Below, one piece after another: positions 1-5,952 of a stretch of 8,474 nt of DNA (positions within the stretch are counted from its first letter, which is position 1; every line of letters begins with the position of its first letter). The stretch is from the NCBI GenBank assembly GCA_045538075.1, contig JAZSQT010000088.1, positions 1 through 8,474 on the forward strand. Direction: 5' to 3'. Below the pieces are notes generated by a model. The model worked only from the letters and a program-made list of their open reading frames with translations, was not told where the DNA came from and searched no databases. The translations under genes and the position numbers were made by a program. The DNA comes from JAZSQT01 sp045538075 (GTDB taxonomy: Bacteria > Chrysiogenota > Deferribacteres > Deferribacterales > Mucispirillaceae).

Positions 1-410
1 GTATTTTTTGCAATAGTATCATTTTTATCCATTGTAATGTTGTTTGATGTAACAAGTAATAATAGCTCTTCTTTAAGGTTGTTATTATTAAAATCTTTAT
101 TTTTACTTTGAATAATTATCTCACCAGTTTCAAAATTAAATATTCTTCTTGTTTTAAAATCTGATGAGTATTCTGCTAAAATTTTATTAGAATTAACTAT
201 ACTATCTCCCCATATATGATTAACTTTATCAATGTATAAAGCTCTTTCTTCTCTAAATATATCTGTGTATTTATTCATTTGAGATAATATATCTTCTTCA
301 TAATCATTCATGCCTGTTTCAAGAGATTTCTTATATTCATTAAAAGTTTGACTATTTAAACTACTATTTAGAAATATAATCATAAGTGTAAATATAGTTT
401 TTTTTATCAT
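1..410 (-). CDS. Secreted protein with MltC-type (DUF3393) N-terminal domain, partial
   Basis: The frame opens at ATG 408-410 and stays open for 136 codons to the left edge, so the 3' end is missing. The product begins with a signal peptide (lysines at 3-4, then a hydrophobic stretch to about residue 15). There is no cysteine, so no lipobox, unlike E. coli MltC, which is a lipoprotein. Residues 22-60 are charged and probably helical. Residues 62-125 resemble the N-terminal domain of membrane-bound lytic transglycosylase C: an IWG motif (66-68), a Y-S-S-D-x-x-T-R-like segment (81-88) and an FxxGxIxI strand pattern (93-100). In the family this domain often precedes a catalytic SLT domain that cleaves peptidoglycan glycan strands, but it also occurs alone. 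The catalytic part cannot be seen. A GGGG ribosome site lies at 417-420. Confidence is good for a gene and the domain, low for enzymatic activity. Confidence 0.78.
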   Translation of the reverse strand, partial: MIKKTIFTLMIIFLNSSLNSQTFNEYKKSLETGMNDYEEDILSQMNKYTDIFREERALYIDKVNHIWGDSIVNSNKILAEYSSDFKTRRIFNFETGEIIIQSKNKDFNNNNLKEELLLLVTSNNITMDKNDTIAKN

Positions 411-433
411 ATTTTACCCCAATTTATATTCTT

Positions 434-462
434 ATTTTACATATAAATAATTACAAAATCAA
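434..462 (-). promoter_or_regulatory. Candidate sigma70-type promoter for the MltC-like gene
   Basis: On the minus strand, TTGATT (457-462) lies 17 bases before TAAAAT (434-439). This would start transcription near 427, leaving a leader of about 17 bases that still contains the GGGG ribosome site at 417-420. Spacing and position are good, but such matches are common in AT-rich DNA. Confidence 0.45.
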
Positions 463-495
463 TAAAGATTTAGACAATAACAAATAGAAAATATC

Positions 496-525
496 TTAAT
501 ATATCAATAATTTACAAAGTATAAT
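496..525 (+). promoter_or_regulatory. Candidate upstream promoter for rubrerythrin
   Basis: A perfect TATAAT box is present at 520-525, with a weak -35 match TTAATA at 496-501 (18-base spacing). Transcription would begin near 532 and give a leader of about 60 bases. It competes with the candidate at 542-569; the sequence alone does not decide between them. Confidence 0.35.
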
Positions 526-541
526 AGACCATATAAATCTA

Positions 542-569
542 TTGACTTTAATTTTTTTGAATAGAAAAT
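542..569 (+). promoter_or_regulatory. Candidate proximal promoter for rubrerythrin
   Basis: TTGACT (542-547) is a good -35 box. Sixteen bases later GAAAAT (564-569) is a moderate -10 box. Transcription would start near 576, seven bases before the AAGGAGG ribosome site at 583-589, giving a very short leader. Confidence 0.35.
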
Positions 570-594
570 AATACTATATTCTAAGGAGGACTTT

Positions 595-1191
595 ATGAAT
601 AAAAACTTATTAGGAACAAGAACAATTGAAAATCTAATGAAATCTTTTGCAGGAGAATGTCAAGCAAGAGGAAGATATACTATTTTTAAAACAAGAGCAG
701 AAAAAGATGGCTTTCACCAAGTTGCAGGTATATTTAAAGAAACTGCCGATAATGAGTTAGTTCATAGCGAAATATTTTATAAACATATTATCAAAAATGT
801 CTCTTTAAATGAAATCCATAATATACACATAAATGCTACATATCCAGCAACTTATGGCGATACTTTTCATAATTTAAATGCAGCTGCTGCAGGAGAAAAT
901 GAAGAAGCAACAATATTATATCCTGAATTTGCAAAAATTGCTGATGAAGAAGGTTTTCCAGAAATTGCTTTCAGTTTTAGAAAAATATCAGAAGTAGAAA
1001 AAGTTCACGAAGCAAGGTATATTGATTTAGCAGACAGTATAAAACACGAAATGATGTTTAAGAAAAATAAAGAAGTTGTATGGAAATGCTCAAAATGTGG
1101 CTACCATCATCATGGAGATGAAGCATTAAAGGCTTGCCCTGTATGTGGTTATCCTCAAGGATTTTTTGAAATGTATGCTAGAAATTATTAA
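595..1191 (+). CDS. rbr: Rubrerythrin (ferritin-like diiron domain plus C-terminal rubredoxin domain)
   Basis: Classical rubrerythrin of 198 residues, a cytoplasmic non-haem iron protein that reduces hydrogen peroxide to water in anaerobes and microaerophiles, usually with electrons from rubredoxin or NADH oxidoreductases. Residues 10-150 form the four-helix ferritin-like domain. The expected diiron ligands are visible: E21 in a GECQAR motif, E54 and H57 (ExxH), E101 and E104 in GENEE, and E135 and H138 (second ExxH). Residues 163-190 form the rubredoxin-like domain with CxxC pairs C165/C168 and C181/C184 for one Fe(SCys)4 centre. The usual serine after E21 is a cysteine here (C22), a mild oddity. 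Start ATG 595 has a strong AAGGAGG site at 583-589. The gene stands alone, divergent from the MltC-like gene and 101 bases upstream of rpsT. No clear PerR box was recognised. Confidence 0.96.
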   Translation: MNKNLLGTRTIENLMKSFAGECQARGRYTIFKTRAEKDGFHQVAGIFKETADNELVHSEIFYKHIIKNVSLNEIHNIHINATYPATYGDTFHNLNAAAAGENEEATILYPEFAKIADEEGFPEIAFSFRKISEVEKVHEARYIDLADSIKHEMMFKKNKEVVWKCSKCGYHHHGDEALKACPVCGYPQGFFEMYARNY

Positions 1192-1226
1192 TTATAAATA
1201 GACTTGTAATAAATATTATTTTTTTC

Positions 1227-1257
1227 TTGACAATAAGATTAATACTTGTTATTTAAT
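1227..1257 (+). promoter_or_regulatory. Candidate rpsT promoter
   Basis: A consensus -35 box TTGACA occurs at 1227-1232. The best -10 match is TTTAAT at 1252-1257 with a long 19-base spacing; TATTTA at 1250-1255 gives 17 bases but fits less well. It would place the transcription start about 30 bases before the GTG start codon, so rpsT is probably transcribed separately from rbr. Confidence 0.5.
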
Positions 1258-1292
1258 AAAGCTATTAAAAAATAAATTAATGAGGTGTATTT

Positions 1293-1556
1293 GTGGCTCA
1301 CACTATTTCTGCCAGAAAACGTATCCGTCAATCTGAAAAAAGGAATCTTATTAACAAGTCTAATAAGTCAAAAATGAAAACATTTATAAAAAAATATAAT
1401 AAGGCTCTTGAAACAGGTGCTGAAAACACAGAAACTTTACTAAAAGAAGCTGTTAGTGTTATTTATAAAACTGCACGTAAAGGTGCTATTGCAAAAAAAC
1501 AAGCTTCTCGTCGTGTTTCTCGCCTTACTCTCAAATTTAATGCTTCTAAAGCGTAA
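1293..1556 (+). CDS. rpsT: 30S ribosomal protein S20
   Basis: The product has 87 residues, the usual S20 length, and is strongly basic. Its N-terminus carries the hallmark SARKRIRQSEKRN segment (residues 6-18). The C-terminal half contains the K-G-A-I-A-K-K-Q-A-S-R (63-73) and R-V-S-R-L (74-78) pattern that binds the body of 16S rRNA. S20 is a primary assembly protein of the small subunit. Translation starts at GTG 1293-1295, set by GAGGTG at 1282-1287, five bases upstream; no in-frame ATG fits the family alignment. A non-AUG start is also known for E. coli rpsT, where it takes part in autoregulation. The gene appears monocistronic and converges on the M23 peptidase gene. Confidence 0.97.
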   Translation: MAHTISARKRIRQSEKRNLINKSNKSKMKTFIKKYNKALETGAENTETLLKEAVSVIYKTARKGAIAKKQASRRVSRLTLKFNASKA

Positions 1557-1573
1557 GAAAATATTATACTAAA

Positions 1574-1597
1574 AAAGGGACGTTTTTTCGTCCCTTT
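1574..1597 (-). terminator. Intrinsic terminator of the leftward ispA-to-M23 operon
   Basis: A perfect 9-bp stem (1574-1582 with 1589-1597) with a G/C-rich core GGGACG/CGTCCC closes a 6-base loop. Read on the minus strand, the stem runs straight into a T-tract (1576 to 1571), the classic layout, 20 bases past the stop codon of the M23 gene. Read on the plus strand, the stem is followed by CGT rather than a T-run, so it would stop rpsT transcription only weakly by the standard mechanism, although it may still protect the rpsT 3' end. Confidence 0.88.
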
Positions 1598-1616
1598 CGT
1601 AATTTCATATATAACT

Positions 1617-2771
1617 TTAAAATTCTAACATTCTTATATTGTTATATGGTAATGCTTCTGCATATACTGGAAAGGCCCTATCTAATACTTTAGTCCTATC
1701 TTCAGCAAAAACTAAGAAACTTTCTATTTCTGATTTTTTTAATCTTTTTGGTGTTGCAACGAATTTTAAAGGATTTAACCATTTACCATTTCTATTAATC
1801 CTATAATCAAGATGTGGACCAGTTGAATATCCAGTAGAACCAACGTAGCCTATAATTTGACCTTGATTAACTGGAGACCCTTTTCTTAGTCTTTTATTAA
1901 ATCCATTAAGATGTAAATAAAAAGTTTTATAACCATTTGAATGGCGTAATGTTATATACTTTCCATTACCTCTCTTATAACCTATTGTTTCTACGTATCC
2001 TGATGCTGTAGCCATTACAGGCGTCCCAATTGGAGCTGCATAATCAACTCCATAATGAGGTCTTACTTCTTTTAAAACTGGATGAAACCTTCTGTTAGTA
2101 AAACGAGATGTTATTCTTGCATAATTTAAAGGAACACGCAAAAAGCCCCTTTCTAATGCCTTTCCTTTTTCGTTAAAATATCCTCTTGTTTTACCATTTT
2201 TATAATAAATTGCCCTATTTAGTTTACCTCTATTATAAAAATCAGCTGCAAGTATTTTTCCATAACCAGCGTAATTATTTTTTATGAATTTTTTTTCAAT
2301 AAAAACTGCAAATTTATCTCCAGGTCTTAAATCTTTAAAAAAATCTATTTCCCATTCAAATATAGAAGCAAGCATAGCAGCCAATTCTGCATCCTCTCCA
2401 GATTTTTTAACTGCATCAAAGAGATTTGTTTCAATAATGCCAGTAACAAGAACATTCATAATATCTACTTCATGTTTTTTTAATGTTACAGATGAAACTA
2501 CACCATTATCAACATTGATAACTAAATCTTTTTCTTTATCAATAAAAATTGTGGCATTATTTTCCTGAATATCCATTACCATACCGGCTTTTAAGAGAAA
2601 AGGACGATAAACTTTTTTTATCTTAGTATTTAAGTAATTAAAATCAGTAACATACATTTTTTCAGATAAAATATCTACTAAAGTATCACCTCTTTTAACT
2701 TTATACATTTCTGCGTAAGAAATATTTACGAAAGAAAAAACAAATAGTATTAAAAATATTTTTTTTATCAT
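1617..2771 (-). CDS. Csd3/MepM-like M23 peptidoglycan endopeptidase
   Basis: Secreted peptidase of 384 residues expected to cut peptide cross-links in periplasmic peptidoglycan. Residues 1-20 are a signal peptide (cleavage after SYA). Residues 22-68 form a LysM-like segment beginning YKVKRGDTL. Residues 105-190 match the second N-terminal domain of Csd3/MepM proteins (GIIETNLF, then EWEIDFFKDLRPGDKF). The M23 (LytM) domain spans about 212-337, with first-motif H239 and D243, Y-L-H-L histidine H287, and GPHLD at 318-322. The usual HxH second motif is H320-L-D322, so the third zinc ligand would be Asp, a variant I believe occurs in other M23 proteins. A 45-residue tail follows. The start ATG overlaps the dedA stop as ATGA (2768-2771), suggesting translational coupling; GGAG at 2784-2787 lies 12 bases upstream, rather far. 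Last gene of the operon. Confidence 0.9.
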   Translation of the reverse strand: MIKKIFLILFVFSFVNISYAEMYKVKRGDTLVDILSEKMYVTDFNYLNTKIKKVYRPFLLKAGMVMDIQENNATIFIDKEKDLVINVDNGVVSSVTLKKHEVDIMNVLVTGIIETNLFDAVKKSGEDAELAAMLASIFEWEIDFFKDLRPGDKFAVFIEKKFIKNNYAGYGKILAADFYNRGKLNRAIYYKNGKTRGYFNEKGKALERGFLRVPLNYARITSRFTNRRFHPVLKEVRPHYGVDYAAPIGTPVMATASGYVETIGYKRGNGKYITLRHSNGYKTFYLHLNGFNKRLRKGSPVNQGQIIGYVGSTGYSTGPHLDYRINRNGKWLNPLKFVATPKRLKKSEIESFLVFAEDRTKVLDRAFPVYAEALPYNNIRMLEF

Positions 2772-3436
2772 AGTTTGTTAATACTCCTTTTCTTTTTAAT
2801 CTTATAAATTATCACGTAAATAAATACAAGCAAAAACAATGCCGGAAAAACGATATACATGATAGTATGAATATTTTCTTTTACAAGGTCAATATTATTT
2901 CCAACAAAATATCCAACGTATGCAAGAATGGTAACCCAAATAGCTGCACCTAATCCAGTATAAATAATAAATTTTGTCAAATTCATACGGACTAAACCAG
3001 CTGGAAATGATATATATTGACGAACAACTGGGATAAGCCTTCCAACAAAAGTTGTAATTTCACCATGAGTATTAAAAAACATTTCAAACTTATTAAATTT
3101 TTCCTCATTTAAAAAAAACCATTTTGCATGCTTTAATAAAAAAGAACGTCCAAAACGAACTGCTAACCAATAATTTAATAAAGAACCTAATATAGAACCT
3201 ATTATCCCAGATATAATAACAAAAAATAAATTCATTTCACCTTTAGAAGCTATATAACCAGCAGGTGGCACAACTACTTCACTTGGAAAAGGGATAAAAG
3301 AGCTTTCAAGCCCCATAAGTAATATAATTCCAATATATCCAAGTTTACCAACAACTTTTACAATCCAAACTATAGCATCTCCCAATAAAGATAATGCCCA
3401 TTCGTATATAGATACAATTTTATCAAGTAATCCCAT
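2768..3436 (-). CDS. DedA-family (SNARE-associated/VTT domain) membrane protein
   Basis: Polytopic inner-membrane protein of 222 residues, the normal DedA length. The conserved family features are present: E44 followed by P-F-P-S-E (49-53, acidic E53), a G-x-x-x-G-rich membrane segment (77-93), and the G-R-L-I-P-V-V-R-Q motif (132-140) with the essential arginines R133 and R139, followed by P-A-G. Hydrophobic segments lie near 18-48, 69-92, 157-180 and 190-211, and the C-terminus is lysine-rich and probably cytoplasmic. DedA proteins support membrane potential and envelope integrity, and some members (UptA type) are reported to carry undecaprenyl phosphate back across the membrane. Which lipid this member moves is unknown. 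The ATG lies one base after the recN stop codon, with GAGGAG at 3449-3454 inside the recN end. It overlaps the M23 gene by four bases. Confidence 0.92.
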   Translation of the reverse strand: MGLLDKIVSIYEWALSLLGDAIVWIVKVVGKLGYIGIILLMGLESSFIPFPSEVVVPPAGYIASKGEMNLFFVIISGIIGSILGSLLNYWLAVRFGRSFLLKHAKWFFLNEEKFNKFEMFFNTHGEITTFVGRLIPVVRQYISFPAGLVRMNLTKFIIYTGLGAAIWVTILAYVGYFVGNNIDLVKENIHTIMYIVFPALFLLVFIYVIIYKIKKKRSINKL

Positions 3437-3437
3437 G

Positions 3438-5087
3438 TTATATTATTGCTCCTCTTAATAATTCTTTTGCTTGAGAAAGAGAATTTTCTGTAACTTCGCC
3501 AGCAATCATTGTAGCAATAACATTTTCCCTATAACTTCCATCAATTTTCACAATATCTGTCCGTGATAAACCATCTTTTTCTTTTTTTGATATATGAAAA
3601 TGACTATCTCCTAAGGCTGCTACTACTGGAAGATGAGTTATTACAATAATTTGTTTCTTTTTGCTTAATGATTTTAATTTTTCTGCTACACTTTTTGCAG
3701 CTTTTCCACTAATACCAGTATCTATTTCATCAAAAAGTAGCGTAGATATTGAGTCAGCTTCAGCAAAAACCTCTTTCAATGCAAGCATAACACGTGAAAT
3801 TTCTCCACCTGAAGCAACTGTTGATAAAGGTCCTGGTTCAAAGCCAGCATTAGTAGAAATATAAAATTCTGCCTCTATACCACCTCTTTTATCAAGAATA
3901 CCAATTTCAGAAAATTTAACAAAAAATTTACTTGATGGTAATTCTAAATCCTTTAGAATATTGCAAACTTTCTTTGAAATTTCATCAGATACTTCTTTTC
4001 TTTTAGTATTTAATTCATTTGCTTTTGCTAATGCTTCTTTTAATAATAAACTTTCTTCAGATTCAAGATTTTTAATTTTTTCATCACCGATTAAAGTATT
4101 TCTTAATTTTTCTTCAATATTTTCCTTATAAGCAATAATACTTTCTATATCATTACCATACTTCTTGAATAATGTTTGCAATTTAAACTTTCTATCAATA
4201 AGGGAATTTAATTCATTTGGAGAAATATTTTGTTCTGAAAAAACACTTTCTATATAAGAAACAGAATCATTAATACTACTTGAAGCAGAATATAAAAATT
4301 CTAATGCTTTATTTAATTCTGGAGCTAATTCAGATATATTTGATAATGATTTTTCTGCTTTTCCTATTAAATCTAATGCAGAAATTTCTCCTTCTTTAAG
4401 TAAATCTAAACATAATGCAGAAGATTCTCTTATTTTTTCTATATGAGATAAAAATTCAATTTTTTCATTAATTTTACTATCTTCATCTATATTTATATTT
4501 AATGCAGAAATTTCTTCTAATTGAAATTCATACATTTCTTTAAGTTTATTTGATTCATCAATTTGTTTTTTTAATTCTGATAATTCAATAGACTTTTGTT
4601 TATATAATGAATAAGCAGTAGAATATTCATTTAATACTTCTTTTGGAACAAAATAATCAATAAAATCAAGATGTTTTAATGAATTAAATAAAAATTGATT
4701 CTCATTTTGCCCATGAATATCAATCAAATATTGGCAAATATCTTTTAACTTTGTAACTGGAGCTAATCTTCCATTGACAAAAACTTTATTTTTTCCAGAA
4801 TCATCTGCTTGCCTTGATAATATTAATTCATCATCTATCTCATAATCATTTTTAATATCTTTATCAAGACTTTCTGTTGAATAAAAAATCCCTTCTACAT
4901 ACAAATTTTTATCAGGCTCTCTTAAAACTGCTCTGTTTAATCTATCACCAGCTAAAAATTTTAATGCACCAACTAAAACAGATTTTCCAGCTCCAGTTTC
5001 ACCAGTGATAACATTAAGTCCTTTAGTAAATTCTAATCCAGCCGTCTCAATAACCGTAAAATTTTTCACACCTAAATAAGTTAGCAA
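3438..5087 (-). CDS. recN: DNA repair protein RecN
   Basis: SMC-like ATPase of 549 residues that acts in recombinational repair of double-strand breaks, holding DNA or sister chromosomes together with RecA. Numbering from TTG 5087: Walker A GETGAGKS at 29-36, the RecN-specific D-I-H-G-Q motif at 123-127, a long coiled-coil arm at about 145-365, ABC signature SGGEISRVML at 426-435, Walker B with L-L-F-D-E-I-D at 450-456, and a switch histidine H485. E. coli RecN has 553 residues. The frame extends to another TTG at 5102, but TTG 5085-5087 gives MLTYLGVKNF, as in other RecN proteins, and has GGAGG (5094-5098) six bases upstream. The gene then overlaps the nadK end by seven bases. It is followed at one base by dedA. 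No LexA box is needed or seen here, as the gene is internal to an operon. Confidence 0.95.
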   Translation of the reverse strand: MLTYLGVKNFTVIETAGLEFTKGLNVITGETGAGKSVLVGALKFLAGDRLNRAVLREPDKNLYVEGIFYSTESLDKDIKNDYEIDDELILSRQADDSGKNKVFVNGRLAPVTKLKDICQYLIDIHGQNENQFLFNSLKHLDFIDYFVPKEVLNEYSTAYSLYKQKSIELSELKKQIDESNKLKEMYEFQLEEISALNINIDEDSKINEKIEFLSHIEKIRESSALCLDLLKEGEISALDLIGKAEKSLSNISELAPELNKALEFLYSASSSINDSVSYIESVFSEQNISPNELNSLIDRKFKLQTLFKKYGNDIESIIAYKENIEEKLRNTLIGDEKIKNLESEESLLLKEALAKANELNTKRKEVSDEISKKVCNILKDLELPSSKFFVKFSEIGILDKRGGIEAEFYISTNAGFEPGPLSTVASGGEISRVMLALKEVFAEADSISTLLFDEIDTGISGKAAKSVAEKLKSLSKKKQIIVITHLPVVAALGDSHFHISKKEKDGLSRTDIVKIDGSYRENVIATMIAGEVTENSLSQAKELLRGAII

Positions 5088-5944
5088 AGCTCCCCTCCCC
5101 AACCTAACTTATTTTTAAGAACAGAGTAATAATTTCTGCCTTGTTTAACTGCAATATTTGCATAAACTGGAGATTTTTTGATAATTATTTCCTGATCTTG
5201 TCTAAATTGTCTTACAATCTGACCATCAAATGTAACTACTGCTTCAACACTTTTACTTTCAAGTTTTACAGAAATAACACTTCTATGTGGCAAAACTATA
5301 GGTCTTATATTTAAAGCATGAGGACAAATAGGAGAAACTATTATAGTATCCATATCTGGATGAACTATTGGACCTCCAGCTGATATAGTATATCCAGTAG
5401 AACCAGTAGGCGTTGATATAATAACACCGTCAGATCTATATTTAGTAATATGACTACCATCTATATATAGGCTTAACTCTAACATTCTTGAAGGAGCTCC
5501 CTTATTTATTACTACTTCATTAAGAGCTTCTTCCTCAAATATAACTTCATTTCCACTTTTTATTTCACTTGTAATTTTCATTCGTCTTTTTAAATTTAAT
5601 TTATTATTTACTGCGTCAGATATAATTTGCTCAAAATCTGACATTTCAAGTTCCATTATAAACCCTAATCTACCTAAATTAAAGGCAAGTATTGGAATAT
5701 TTATTAAACGAAACATTCTTGAAGTATATAGTAATGTTCCATCTCCACCTAAAACAATTACAAAATCTGCCAATCTACGCATATCTTGAATGCTAAAAGT
5801 TGGAATGTTAATATTAAATCTAACTGCTGTTTCATGTTCTACCATAGGATTAATATTATACTTTTCTAATACTTCAAGTACGTATTTAACTATTGATGGT
5901 AGATTTTCTCCCTTAGGTTTTACTATTAATGCTGCATTTCTCAT
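5081..5944 (-). CDS. nadK: NAD kinase (ATP/polyphosphate-NAD 2'-phosphotransferase)
   Basis: Cytoplasmic enzyme of 287 residues that phosphorylates NAD to NADP, the sole route to NADP in most bacteria. Family motifs are clear: G-G-D-G-T at 66-70 (catalytic D68), N-L-G-R-L-G-F at 89-95, the N-E motif at 142-143, and the diagnostic S-D-G-V-I-I-S-T-P-T-G-S-T-G-Y segment at 171-185. The length is typical. Start ATG 5942-5944 lies eight bases after the dxs stop; the only ribosome-site-like sequence is a weak AAGTG five bases upstream, so translation may depend on coupling to dxs. The end overlaps recN by seven bases. A dxs-nadK-recN order is recurrent in Geobacter-like genomes, and NADP supply may matter for NADPH-using steps such as Dxr. 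Confidence 0.96.
   Translation of the reverse strand: MRNAALIVKPKGENLPSIVKYVLEVLEKYNINPMVEHETAVRFNINIPTFSIQDMRRLADFVIVLGGDGTLLYTSRMFRLINIPILAFNLGRLGFIMELEMSDFEQIISDAVNNKLNLKRRMKITSEIKSGNEVIFEEEALNEVVINKGAPSRMLELSLYIDGSHITKYRSDGVIISTPTGSTGYTISAGGPIVHPDMDTIIVSPICPHALNIRPIVLPHRSVISVKLESKSVEAVVTFDGQIVRQFRQDQEIIIKKSPVYANIAVKQGRNYYSVLKNKLGWGGELC
5085..5100 (-). promoter_or_regulatory. Ribosome binding site and TTG start of recN
   Basis: On the minus strand GGGGAGG covers 5100-5094 and is followed after six bases by TTG at 5087-5085. The site lies inside the last codons of nadK. It decides the recN start over the TTG at 5102, which has no purine-rich sequence at the right distance. Confidence 0.75.
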
Positions 5945-5952
5945 ATAAACAC

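Noticed and set aside
411..594. Small RNA, riboswitch or hidden gene in the largest intergenic region
   Set aside because: The stretch is almost entirely A/T without stable stems or an open frame with a ribosome site; only promoter-like elements could be supported.
1207..1225. Possible terminator after rbr: TAATA/TATTA inverted repeat followed by seven T
   Set aside because: The stem is five A/T pairs with a two-base loop, too weak and too tight to be convincing; the T-run directly precedes the rpsT -35 box.
2284..2568. Plus-strand open frame of 94 codons
   Set aside because: It lies entirely antisense to the M23 peptidase gene, has no ribosome site and its translation resembles no family; the minus-strand frame has clear conserved motifs.
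3661..3864. Plus-strand open frame of 67 codons
   Set aside because: Antisense to the conserved C-terminal ATPase part of recN; a by-product of that gene's codon pattern.
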